Source: Candidatus Saccharimonadota bacterium (GTDB lineage: Bacteria > Patescibacteriota > Saccharimonadia > Saccharimonadales > UBA4665). From it: a stretch of 64,000 bases of DNA. Below, piece after piece: positions 16,124 to 24,641 of this stretch (positions are counted from its first letter, which is position 1; each line of letters opens with the position of its first letter). The stretch lies in NCBI GenBank assembly GCA_003164595.1, contig PLTT01000002.1:19437-83436 (forward strand), in the 5' to 3' direction. The notes below the pieces were generated by a model. It searched no databases, was not told the origin of the DNA, and worked only from the letters and a program-made list of their open reading frames with translations. The translations under genes were made by a program, and so were the position numbers.

Positions 16124-17299
16124 ATGCAAAGTTTATGTATTTTAGGGAGGCAACCCGCTCTAGGGACTGCTGAGCTCGAGTCTCTGTATGGCTCAGGCGC
16201 TGTTATACCCATAGGTCGCGTAGCCGCTCTTCTAGATATCGACCCCGACGAGGTAGCTTTTGACCGATTAGGGGGTTCAATCAAGTTGGCTAAAGTAATA
16301 ACTACTCTTAATACAACCGATTGGGAAGATATAGAGAAGTTTATATTACAGACCAGCCCAGAAAATGCCAAAGGTCTACCAGGCGGCAAAATGAATATTG
16401 GCCTAAGCGCCTACGGCCTAAAAATAACCCCACAGAGGTTGACGAGGACTGCCCTTTCATTAAAGAAAGCTATCCACAATGCTGGTAAATCGGTTAGAAT
16501 TATCCCCAACAAAGAGCTGGCACTAGGCAGTGCCCAGGTTATCTATAACAAGTTAACTGGCCCAAACGGCTGGGAGCTAATATTTGTAGCTAATGACGGC
16601 AAAACTATTATCGCCCAGACTGTTCGGGAACAAGATATTAACTCTTATACTCTTAGAGACCGCGGTCGGCCGAAAAGAGATAGTCACGTAGGCATGTTAC
16701 CCCCAAAACTTGCACAGATTATGATCAACCTTGCAACCGGGGACCGAAAAGACGGTTTGATACTTGACCCTTTCTGCGGGACTGGTGTAATTCTCCAAGA
16801 AGCTTTACTTATGGGATACGCAGCCGAGGGTTCAGATCTCGATCAGCGTATGGTCGATTACTCCGCCGGGAATATGTCATGGTTACTCAAAAATTTTTCG
16901 ATAAAGAATAGAGACATAATTTTAGAGGTTGGCGATGCAACATCACATGGCTGGGGTCACGAACCACAGTTTATCGCTTCCGAGGCATATCTAGGACAAG
17001 CCTTTACCGCCCAACCGACGGACGCTGAAATTGCTCAGAATGTTAGTAACACTAATCTGATTATCAAAAAATCACTGCAAAATATAGCCCAACAAATGCC
17101 AAGCGGCACCCGTCTATGCTTGGCCGTCCCAGCCTATCACACCCCTAGGGGTGATTTTAAGCACTTACCCCTTGTTGACTCAATCGAGGAGTTAGGCTAT
17201 AATCGTATTAGTTTTGAGCATCTTAGTGATAGTGAGCTTCTCTACTTTAGAGAACAACAAATTGTCGCTCGAGAATTGCTCGTAATAACAAGAAAGTAA
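16124..17299 (+). CDS. Trm11/TrmG10-like RNA methyltransferase family protein
   Basis: A 391 aa protein. An N-terminal region of THUMP/ferredoxin-like character (about 1-170) is followed by a Rossmann methyltransferase domain with ILDPFCGTGVILQEALLMGY and GSDLDQRMVDYS. This matches COG1041-type enzymes that methylate guanine-10 N2 of tRNA in archaea and eukaryotes. The catalytic (D/N)PPY motif is not present; the equivalent position reads IASEAYLGQAF. Either the subfamily uses a different motif or the substrate differs. The start is the ATG at 16124; a longer frame upstream would cross the divergent promoter. It is followed after 10 nt by rpmA. Confidence 0.75.
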   Translation: MQSLCILGRQPALGTAELESLYGSGAVIPIGRVAALLDIDPDEVAFDRLGGSIKLAKVITTLNTTDWEDIEKFILQTSPENAKGLPGGKMNIGLSAYGLKITPQRLTRTALSLKKAIHNAGKSVRIIPNKELALGSAQVIYNKLTGPNGWELIFVANDGKTIIAQTVREQDINSYTLRDRGRPKRDSHVGMLPPKLAQIMINLATGDRKDGLILDPFCGTGVILQEALLMGYAAEGSDLDQRMVDYSAGNMSWLLKNFSIKNRDIILEVGDATSHGWGHEPQFIASEAYLGQAFTAQPTDAEIAQNVSNTNLIIKKSLQNIAQQMPSGTRLCLAVPAYHTPRGDFKHLPLVDSIEELGYNRISFEHLSDSELLYFREQQIVARELLVITRK

Positions 17300-17309
17300 C
17301 TATACTAGC

Positions 17310-17582
17310 ATGAGTCATGTAAAAGCCGGCGGAACAGCCAAAAACGTACACGATAGCCCTGGTCAACGACTAGGAGTTAAGATCTGGGGTGGTCAGAGTG
17401 TTAAGGTCGGCCAAGTTATTGTCCGCCAAGTTGGCATGTCTAAGCGACCCGGTAAAGGCACTACTATTAGTCGAAACTTCACTATTCACGCAAAAAAAGA
17501 TGGCATTGTCAGCTACAATTCAAGGAAAATTCGCCGATTTACTGGTAAAAGTGTTTACCGTACAGAAGTTATTGTCGAATAA
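17310..17582 (+). CDS. rpmA: 50S ribosomal protein bL27
   Basis: The 90 aa protein matches bL27: MSHVKAGGTAKN at the N-terminus, which reaches the peptidyl transferase centre, then SPGQRLGVKIWGGQSV and VGQVIVRQVG. No Firmicutes-type cleavable N-terminal extension is present. The usual neighbours rplU and obg are not here; it follows a methyltransferase gene instead. Confidence 0.95.
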   Translation: MSHVKAGGTAKNVHDSPGQRLGVKIWGGQSVKVGQVIVRQVGMSKRPGKGTTISRNFTIHAKKDGIVSYNSRKIRRFTGKSVYRTEVIVE

Positions 17583-17661
17583 ACTTCTTCAAATTTCTTA
17601 TAGTATTTAGAGTAACTATGAGAATTCTGCCATAAGATAGCCGTTACACGTATTGATCGAC

Positions 17662-17680
17662 AAAGTCAGTGACTTTTTTT
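17662..17680 (+). terminator. Possible weak intrinsic terminator after rpmA
   Basis: AAAGTCAGTGACTTTTTTT: a 5 bp stem (AAAGT/ACTTT) with a 5 nt loop and a run of seven T. The stem is short and AU-rich, so efficiency is doubtful. It lies between convergent rpmA and pyrG. Confidence 0.35.
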
Positions 17681-17685
17681 AATGT

Positions 17686-19305
17686 TTAGTTATTCTTGGG
17701 CGTAACCAATAAACTGGCTATAAAGCCATCGAATAGAGGATGTGCTCGATTCGGGCGCGACTTGAATTCTGGATGAAACTGGCTAGCGATAAAGAATGGG
17801 TGATCAATGCCTTCAATAACCTCCACAAGATGATTGTTGGGGTTTTTCCCCACTACTCTCAGACCCCAAGACTCATACTTATCGACATAAACCGGATTAC
17901 ATTCACCACGATGACGATGCCGTTCGGTAATTTTTGTTTTTCCATAAAGCTTAGCAGCTTTGCTGTCTTTGACTAGTTCGCATTCATAGTCTCCTAAACG
18001 CATCGTACCGCCAGTATTCTCTTTACCCTTTTGATCAGCCATGGTGTTAATGACAAGCTCGGTCGCATCAGGGTTAAGCTCAAATGTATTCGCTCCGTGT
18101 ACTCCGGCATTTCGAGCTGCTCCAATAACTCCAACTTGAAGTCCAAGACACAATCCCAGATATGGCACTTTATTTGAGAGCGCATATTGGGCAGCTTTTA
18201 TCTTGCCCTCTAGGCCTCTAACTCCAAATCCGCCAGGTACTACAATCCCATCAAAATCAGACAATGCCGAAGCGATATTGGCTTCAGGCCCATCAAACTT
18301 ATGGGCATCAATCCAGGTTATGTCTATATTACAGTCGTTGTGCCAGGCAGCTGCCCTTAACGCTTCGAATACTGACATATAGGTATCGGTATTATCAAGA
18401 TACTTGGCAATTAAGCCAATTTTCACAGTCTTAGAGTGCTTTAGGGTGGCTTGTTTAACTACTTCGCGCCAGGCCTTGAGATTAGGCTTATGGGCCTTAA
18501 GATGTAACTCACTACATATAACATCTGCAATGCCACTATCTTCTAGAGTCAACGGCACTTCGTAGATAGTCGAGGCATTTGGTAGTAATGCTATAGCCTC
18601 CTCAGGGACGCCGCAGAATAGGCTTAATTTCTTTTTAACGCCTTCATTGGCCGGCTGTTCACTGCGCGCAACCAAAATATTTGGCGTTATACCAAGACCG
18701 CGTAGTTCACGTACTGAATTTTGAGCAGGCTTAGTTTTAGTTTCGTGGCTAGCGCCCAGATATGGTAGGTAAACGAGATGGACATATAGGCAGTTTTCTT
18801 GGCCAACCTTCATGCCAAATTCCCGGATCGCCTCTATGAAGCTCAGACTCTCATAGTCGCCGACCGTACCACCGATCTCAACGATATGTACATCAAAACC
18901 CTCACCAGCTTTCTTAATGTATTCCTGAATAGCTCCTGTTAGGTGTGGGATAATTTGAACGTCTTCACCGGCATATTTTCCGGCTCGTTCGTCACTGATG
19001 ACCTTGAGCAGTACCCTACCGGCCATTAGTGAACTCTTTTGAGTTAACTCTTCATCCAAGAACCGCTCATAATGCCCTAAATCCAGGTCGGTCTCAGCCC
19101 CATCTTTGGTCACAAAACACTCTCCATGCTCACGGGGGTTAAGAGTCCCTGCGTCAACATTGAGATACGGATCACATTTTTGGATGTTTACTGTTAGACC
19201 ACGAGCTTTGAGGAGGTTACCAATTGAGGCGGCTGTTATGCCCTTTCCAAGTCCGGAAAGAACACCCCCAGTAACAAATATATATTTAGTAATACCTTTG
19301 GCCAC
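17686..19305 (-). CDS. pyrG: CTP synthase
   Basis: Makes CTP from UTP, ATP and glutamine. The 539 aa protein has the synthetase domain first (KYIFVTGGVLSGLGKGITAAS, KCDPYLNVDAGTLNP, GEDVQIIPHLT) and a class I glutamine amidotransferase domain second. In the second domain Cys is in PYLGLCLGLQV and the His-Glu pair in SQFHPEFKSRP. The start is GTG at 19305 with a GAGGTGA-type ribosome site. It is one of very few nucleotide-metabolism genes in the window. Confidence 0.96.
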   Translation of the reverse strand: MAKGITKYIFVTGGVLSGLGKGITAASIGNLLKARGLTVNIQKCDPYLNVDAGTLNPREHGECFVTKDGAETDLDLGHYERFLDEELTQKSSLMAGRVLLKVISDERAGKYAGEDVQIIPHLTGAIQEYIKKAGEGFDVHIVEIGGTVGDYESLSFIEAIREFGMKVGQENCLYVHLVYLPYLGASHETKTKPAQNSVRELRGLGITPNILVARSEQPANEGVKKKLSLFCGVPEEAIALLPNASTIYEVPLTLEDSGIADVICSELHLKAHKPNLKAWREVVKQATLKHSKTVKIGLIAKYLDNTDTYMSVFEALRAAAWHNDCNIDITWIDAHKFDGPEANIASALSDFDGIVVPGGFGVRGLEGKIKAAQYALSNKVPYLGLCLGLQVGVIGAARNAGVHGANTFELNPDATELVINTMADQKGKENTGGTMRLGDYECELVKDSKAAKLYGKTKITERHRHRGECNPVYVDKYESWGLRVVGKNPNNHLVEVIEGIDHPFFIASQFHPEFKSRPNRAHPLFDGFIASLLVTPKNN

Positions 19306-19374
19306 CTCTCACCTCTTTACTTCATGTTGATACTACCCTATTTCGTACCTGTTTGGCAAGACTTAAATGAGAAA

Positions 19375-20613
19375 TTATTGACTTTGGAGATAAGTTATCG
19401 CGGCATCTTCTTGTGGATCTTGACCGGCTTGAACCTCGGCTTGCGTCAACGCAATGACCTTATCAGGGGTAATCCCTACATGATTTATGCTTTTACCGTC
19501 TGGCCTGTACCAGTGCGCGATAGTGACCTTGATCTCTGCGCCGTTACTCAGATTATTTATTTGTTGAACGACACCCTTGCCATAACTTTGCGTACCAATT
19601 AGGTATGCATCACCATTATCATGTAGCGCACTGGCAGTAATTTCAGATGCGCTGGCGCTGCCTCCATTGATCAGAACAACCGTTGGGATACCTTGTAAGA
19701 TATCGTCACCTGTCGCCGTATAGGTTTGTACTACGGTATTGCCAGTTTTCTCAACCATAATGGTTTGGCCAGCCTTCAGCCAAAGGCTAGATGCATTAAC
19801 AGCGGCCGTAACCTCTCCGCCAGGATTATCGCGCAAATCCAGGATGATTCCCTTAACCCCAGCATCTTTAAATTTTTGTGCTGCTTGTTGAGCCAAAGAA
19901 CTCGTATCGTCACTAAACTGAGTGATCTGAATATATCCTATATTGCCTGACAAGATCTTAGAATTAACACTGGGAACAGTAATGTTTTCGCGAATAATAG
20001 TGAATGTCATCGGCGTTTGCCCGCGTACAATTTGAAGTGTAACCTTCGTGCCCTGCGGACCTCGTATATTATCAACGGCTTCATCAACCGTTAGGTTACT
20101 GGTGTTTACACCATTTACAGACACTATAATATCATCCGGCTGTAGACCGGCTTTTGCAGCAGGCGTACCAGCTAGTGGCGCAATTACTTCAATTTCATTA
20201 CTCGAGTTCACGCCCAACTCTGCCCCTATACCACTGAATGTTCCCTGAAGTTCATCATTGAATGCCTTGGCCTGAGTAGGATTAAAATATTCTGTGTAGG
20301 GATCATTAGCAGCATTTGCTAGGCCAGTTTTTAGACCATCTAATAGTTGAGAGGTAGTCAGCTTACCGTCATATTGGCTCTTAATTATCTGGTAAACCTG
20401 ATTGACTGAGGAGTAATTAAGTTGATCGGGTAGACTTGAGTTTTGGCTGTTACCAAAATGGATATTTATTCGGCCATTTCCAACATCCACGCCAACCACA
20501 AAAACACCAGCCAGCACGACTACTGAAACTAAGTACAGGGTAAGTCTCTTCCCGCTGAACCAGTTTTTAGATTTACTCATCAATTTATTTCTAGTTTTTT
20601 TGATTGAAGCCAC
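19375..20613 (-). CDS. S41-family C-terminal processing peptidase (CtpA/Prc-like)
   Basis: Membrane-anchored protease with an N-terminal TM (about 23-45), a PDZ domain (about 125-205; GIGAEL, PDDIIVSVNGV) and an S41 catalytic domain. The catalytic serine is in GGSASASEI (319-324) and the lysine is Lys346 in TQSYGKGVVQ. I keep the GTG start at 20613, since AAGGGGG lies seven bases before it; an ATG at 20580 has no ribosome site. It is the last gene after ftsE-ftsX-CHAP hydrolase. Such proteases often trim or control wall hydrolases, so its target may be the adjacent hydrolase (inference). Confidence 0.88.
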   Translation of the reverse strand: MASIKKTRNKLMSKSKNWFSGKRLTLYLVSVVVLAGVFVVGVDVGNGRINIHFGNSQNSSLPDQLNYSSVNQVYQIIKSQYDGKLTTSQLLDGLKTGLANAANDPYTEYFNPTQAKAFNDELQGTFSGIGAELGVNSSNEIEVIAPLAGTPAAKAGLQPDDIIVSVNGVNTSNLTVDEAVDNIRGPQGTKVTLQIVRGQTPMTFTIIRENITVPSVNSKILSGNIGYIQITQFSDDTSSLAQQAAQKFKDAGVKGIILDLRDNPGGEVTAAVNASSLWLKAGQTIMVEKTGNTVVQTYTATGDDILQGIPTVVLINGGSASASEITASALHDNGDAYLIGTQSYGKGVVQQINNLSNGAEIKVTIAHWYRPDGKSINHVGITPDKVIALTQAEVQAGQDPQEDAAITYLQSQ

Positions 20614-20680
20614 TACCCTACTACCCCCTTATAATGTCTATCTATTGTATAACATTTACTTAGATATAAGCTCAAAAATA

Positions 20681-21907
20681 CTAATGTATGAAGTAGAATC
20701 CGGCATCTGGCCTTTGCATACTGAAGAAATGCCCATACCAATCATCATTCATACTTATGGTGTCTATATATCCCGCTGGCACGACTTGCCCATCATATGT
20801 TTCTCCGGGTGAGGCTATGACTATCATAACGTGGCCATAGGTTCCTGCAGGGTCTACTGCTATAGAACCGTCTGTGGGGGTCTGGTCCACGGGTCGATTG
20901 GCTGTATACCACCATTGATTAGCGTTACCTGTGACTGTGAAATCACTATGCCCCTCAACTGTTGTGAAATACCAATAAGCAAAAGATGTACACTCACGAT
21001 TAGGAAAATCGCCCGAGGTAGTTAAACTGTCTTGCGAGGCATCACACCAGCTCATAGGGTATCCTCCGTTTGGTGCGCCTGAAGTCGGCCCGCTATAATA
21101 CAGAGACCCACCAACTGGGTAGTTAGGCGTAGCACAGTTTCCTCCAACTCCTCCACTTGCTGGAGGGGCAATTACGCTCGAACCACGCTCGTTGATTGCA
21201 GCCTGCTGTGCTTCAAGTGCAGAAATTTGACTCTTGTTGTTAGCTATCTGTTGATTATAGTTACCTTGTTGTTGCTGGTTATATGTGAGTAATGAAGCTT
21301 GTTGGGCTTCGGCAGTTGCTAGTTGACCCTGCTGAGCTTGTTGGGTATTTAATAATTGGCTAACTTGGGTCTCTTGAGTTTGTTGCTGAGCCTCAAGCAC
21401 GTTGATCTGAGTCAGGGTACTCTGAATCTTGTTCTGTACAGCATTTCGATATGTTTCGGCGTTAACAAAATCACTTATATTATTACTACTAGCGAGTTGT
21501 TCAAGTGTTGTCATTTGGCCGTTTACATATATAGCCTTTATGTCAGAGCCCAGCACTTGTTTTTGCTGAGCGATTTGGGCAATATCTGACTGAATCTCCT
21601 GCTGTAGTTGAGCCTGTTGAGCCTGGCTGGCAGCTATAGCCCCTTCAATGGCGCTGATCTGGGTCTGGAGAGTACTAATAGCGTCCTGATAACTAGAAGC
21701 CTGTAATTGTAGCGAATTAATAGTTGACTGCACATTAGCATTCGTAGCGCTTAAACTGTTTATCTGATCCTGAATGGAGCTTGCCCTAACGATCGGCGTC
21801 GCAATCAGCGCGCAAATAACCAGAAGACTCGCAAAAAATCGAATAGGTGTTTTTATTAAATTCCTAGCCGCGTAATTAACTTTGAAAACCGTCATTCTTT
21901 TCTTCAT
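20681..21907 (-). CDS. Secreted coiled-coil CHAP-domain peptidoglycan hydrolase (PcsB-like)
   Basis: A 408 aa protein. A signal peptide or anchor (about 18-40, ending near PIVRASS) is followed by a long Gln/Ala-rich coiled coil (about 42-245), a Pro/Gly linker and a CHAP domain. Catalytic Cys306 is in NRECTSFAYWYF and His359 in TYGHVMIVIA. This is the architecture of streptococcal PcsB, whose coiled coil is held by FtsX and released when FtsE hydrolyses ATP. The gene directly follows ftsEX. The ATG at 21907 is preceded immediately by AAAAAAACAAAA; a longer frame to 21937 is less likely. Confidence 0.85.
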   Translation of the reverse strand: MKKRMTVFKVNYAARNLIKTPIRFFASLLVICALIATPIVRASSIQDQINSLSATNANVQSTINSLQLQASSYQDAISTLQTQISAIEGAIAASQAQQAQLQQEIQSDIAQIAQQKQVLGSDIKAIYVNGQMTTLEQLASSNNISDFVNAETYRNAVQNKIQSTLTQINVLEAQQQTQETQVSQLLNTQQAQQGQLATAEAQQASLLTYNQQQQGNYNQQIANNKSQISALEAQQAAINERGSSVIAPPASGGVGGNCATPNYPVGGSLYYSGPTSGAPNGGYPMSWCDASQDSLTTSGDFPNRECTSFAYWYFTTVEGHSDFTVTGNANQWWYTANRPVDQTPTDGSIAVDPAGTYGHVMIVIASPGETYDGQVVPAGYIDTISMNDDWYGHFFSMQRPDAGFYFIH

Positions 21908-22006
21908 TTTTGTTTTTTTAGATTGTAGATATATCATACCACACCCTCGCTAGTACTTATATAGATTTTGATGAATTTAGAGATGTTAGTTTGAGGTTCG
22001 TTATTT

Positions 22007-22957
22007 TTATCTAGCTGTCTTGAATTTGAGATAACGTCTGGTAGCAATTACAGAAGATACAGCTCCTATTACAATACCGATTATTAGCTGTAATGTCAAA
22101 AGTATCCAGAAGTGTTTTGAGAAGTATGTGTGTGCGTAATTTATATTTAGAAGCCCTAGACTACTAGCCTCCAAAGCCGAGGAAGAACCGACGAACACAG
22201 CATCCATTATCACCGACGCAATAACCGCTGCAAAAATACCATAACACATGCTTTCGACAACAAACGGACCACGAATATACCATGTCCGGGCGCCCAGAAG
22301 TCTCATAGTGCGAATCTCATCACGTCTGTTAAATATGGCCATTCTTATGGTGTTAAATATTATGAGAACAGAGACCGCAGCGAAGACAATTATTGCGATG
22401 ATCCCCGCTTCTCGAATAATGCTGGTTGCGTGGGCGATTTTATCAATCGCTATCTTTTGATCACCGCCGTAGGAATTACCATACTGCGGATCTTCGAGAG
22501 CGGCAATCTGTTTTTGATTTAGAAAGTTCTCAATGCTTTGAATCTTAGTACTATCGACGGGCTTGATCTCAACACTAGCTGGCAGTGGATTATTCGTCTC
22601 AGTTATTTCTTGCTGCAACTCGGGACTATTTGGTTGTTCTGCCTTATAAATAGCGAGGGCTTGAGATTTTGATATATAACTAACACTCTTAACATTCGGC
22701 AACACCCGTAATGAGGACATCAAAGTATCTACCTGCCGGGTTGTGACTGAGTCGTTCAGCCATACCGAAATACTTATCTCGTTATTAATCTGCGCTATAG
22801 TATTTTGAAAAGTTGCATTGGCCAACACCGAAAAGAGAATAATTGTCAGAGTTATTACCATGACAGCAATAGCTGCAGCCGACAAAGAAATATTTCGAAA
22901 CAGGTTTACTAGACCAGTCTTAATTATGCGTGATAATGATAGAAAACGATGACTCAT
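22007..22957 (-). CDS. ftsX: Cell division ABC-transporter permease-like protein FtsX
   Basis: A 316 aa protein with one TM near residues 20-45, an extracytoplasmic domain (about 50-185), then three TMs near the C-terminus with the conserved RRDEIRTMRLLGAR cytoplasmic motif (about 215-228). It transmits ATP hydrolysis by FtsE to a wall hydrolase outside. It overlaps ftsE by 4 nt and is followed by the PcsB-like hydrolase gene. Confidence 0.93.
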   Translation of the reverse strand: MSHRFLSLSRIIKTGLVNLFRNISLSAAAIAVMVITLTIILFSVLANATFQNTIAQINNEISISVWLNDSVTTRQVDTLMSSLRVLPNVKSVSYISKSQALAIYKAEQPNSPELQQEITETNNPLPASVEIKPVDSTKIQSIENFLNQKQIAALEDPQYGNSYGGDQKIAIDKIAHATSIIREAGIIAIIVFAAVSVLIIFNTIRMAIFNRRDEIRTMRLLGARTWYIRGPFVVESMCYGIFAAVIASVIMDAVFVGSSSALEASSLGLLNINYAHTYFSKHFWILLTLQLIIGIVIGAVSSVIATRRYLKFKTAR

Positions 22958-23637
22958 GATTTATACTCCGCATTTGCTCGGTCACTGACAATTTTGCCAT
23001 TTTTTATTGTAACAACCCGTCTTTTTAATCTATTAACTATATCTTGGTTATGCGTCGTTAATAGTACTGTTGTGCCATAACGATTAATTTTCTCCAGTAC
23101 TTTTATAACATCCCAGGCATGTTTTGGGTCTAGATTACCCGTTGGCTCATCAGCAATCAATATTTTGGGCTGTCTGGCAATCGCTCGAGCAATTGCGACC
23201 CGTTGTCTTTCACCGCCAGAAAGCTCTTGGGGCATACTTTTTTCCCTGCCACTAAGATTAACAATGTCTAACACTCTGGGCACAGTACGTTGAATCTCTT
23301 TTTTACCCATGCCAACTATTTCAAGCGCAAATGCCACATTTTCATAAACAGTCCGATTTGGTAAGAGTTTAAAATCCTGGAAAACCACACCGATCTTGCG
23401 TCTTAACATCGGTATATCCCGATCTTTCAACTTGTCGTAATCGATCCCGCCGACAATTATTTTACCGCTTGTTTGTCTCTCTTCTCTGGTTAGCAGTCGT
23501 AGCAGGGTTGTTTTGCCCGCTCCGCTTTGACCGATAACAATGACAAATTCCTTGGGCTCAATGTGTAGATTAATGCGCTCGAGAGCCACACCCTGACTAC
23601 CCTTATATGTTTTTGTTACCCTATCTAGCAAAATCAT
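22954..23637 (-). CDS. ftsE: Cell division ATPase FtsE
   Basis: ABC ATPase of 227 aa from the ATG at 23637. Walker A is [14 protein letters not shown], the Q-loop lies in [21 protein letters not shown], the signature is [14 protein letters not shown], and Walker [14 protein letters not shown]. The H-loop His is in LLTTHNQDI. The start at 23637 is chosen over 23667 because TATAAT ends 7 nt before it, predicting a leaderless mRNA, and because [13 protein letters not shown] is the normal FtsE beginning. Confidence 0.95.
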   Translation of the reverse strand: MILLDRVTKTYKGSQGVALERINLHIEPKEFVIVIGQSGAGKTTLLRLLTREERQTSGKIIVGGIDYDKLKDRDIPMLRRKIGVVFQDFKLLPNRTVYENVAFALEIVGMGKKEIQRTVPRVLDIVNLSGREKSMPQELSGGERQRVAIARAIARQPKILIADEPTGNLDPKHAWDVIKVLEKINRYGTTVLLTTHNQDIVNRLKRRVVTIKNGKIVSDRANAEYKS

Positions 23638-23644
23638 TAGTACT

Positions 23645-23650
23645 ATTATA
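23645..23650 (-). promoter_or_regulatory. -10 hexamer of the ftsEX promoter
   Basis: TATAAT on the minus strand, 7 nt before the ftsE ATG at 23637. It would drive ftsE-ftsX-hydrolase(-protease) as a leaderless transcript. Confidence 0.5.
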
Positions 23651-23734
23651 TCAAAATCGCTCAACATTCTCTATGACCCTCCCAGCGACCCAGTAGTCCT
23701 ACCCCTAACTGTGGCATTTCAGCAATATAGCTTC

Positions 23735-23740
23735 TATACT
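23735..23740 (+). promoter_or_regulatory. -10 hexamer of the PH-PNPOx gene
   Basis: TATACT on the plus strand, exactly 6 nt before the ATG at 23747; the divergent partner of the ftsE promoter. Confidence 0.45.
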
Positions 23741-23746
23741 AAATAT

Positions 23747-24622
23747 ATGGCACTTAGCGAGCTCCAAAAACGCATAAACTCTGAACTGCGCCAAGCAGGT
23801 GTAACTTCATATGGACAACATAAACTTGTTACCCGAAGTCTCCCAAACATAATACGAGATGATGAGAATATCCACGGCGTTGTATATGGTTGGTCAAAAA
23901 ATGGCTTTGCCATGCTCGTGGCCACTAACAACCGTATTATCTACCTCTTGAGAGGCTTATTAACATCTTCAGTTGACGAGCTGGGCTATGACGTAGTGAG
24001 CGGTATACGTACCAAAAGCCAGGGCGTTATAACAGTGCTCGTGCTTCATACCCGCATTGGTGACTATAGACTCACTAACATTAATAATAATTGCGCCAGG
24101 ATATTCATTGCCTATGTGGAGACCCGTTTTGAACACCTTGAGGAGAATGAGGAAAATATAGACCAATCACCGCCTTTGCAGATTCAACAAACTCCAAAGG
24201 CTCCAGTGTCAGTAACGCCAGAAGCTAGAGAGTTTCTTATTGAACACGATCTGGCCGTCCTATCAACCAAGAATCAGGCTGGAGACATTTGGGGGGCTGT
24301 GGTTTACTATCTAGTTAACGATCAAAACGAGTTCTTCATTCTAACAAAGTCCGAGACTAGAAAAGCCCACAACATGCTAAGTGATCAACACGTTAGTTTA
24401 ACTATTTACGACCAGAAGACAGTCCAAACCCTTCAGCTCCAAGGGATAACTGAAATTGAGACAAGCAAACCAAAGAAAGAATATGTTTATGAAAAAATAA
24501 CCCAGGCCCGAATGTTTGGCCAAGCTCCTATAAACTCACCTGTAACTAAAATACATGATGGTAGTTATGTCGTTTTTCATATAATTCCAACAAATCTGGC
24601 TTTCCATGATTATAAAATCTAG
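23747..24622 (+). CDS. Two-domain protein: bacterial PH-like domain plus PNPOx-like flavin-binding domain
   Basis: A 291 aa soluble protein. Residues about 1-135 resemble a bacterial PH domain (alternating strands with GFAMLVATNNRIIYLLRG and VLHTRIGDYRLTNI). After a Pro-rich linker (about 145-165) comes a pyridoxamine-phosphate-oxidase-like split barrel: EFLIEHDLAVLSTKNQAG, VVYYLVNDQNEFFILTKS, KAHNMLSDQHVSLTIYD. That family binds FMN, F420 or haem; the cofactor cannot be told here. I do not know a characterised protein with this fusion. The start is chosen from a -10 hexamer 6 nt upstream. Confidence 0.65.
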   Translation: MALSELQKRINSELRQAGVTSYGQHKLVTRSLPNIIRDDENIHGVVYGWSKNGFAMLVATNNRIIYLLRGLLTSSVDELGYDVVSGIRTKSQGVITVLVLHTRIGDYRLTNINNNCARIFIAYVETRFEHLEENEENIDQSPPLQIQQTPKAPVSVTPEAREFLIEHDLAVLSTKNQAGDIWGAVVYYLVNDQNEFFILTKSETRKAHNMLSDQHVSLTIYDQKTVQTLQLQGITEIETSKPKKEYVYEKITQARMFGQAPINSPVTKIHDGSYVVFHIIPTNLAFHDYKI

Positions 24623-24641
24623 GATTCCACGACTTTAAATA

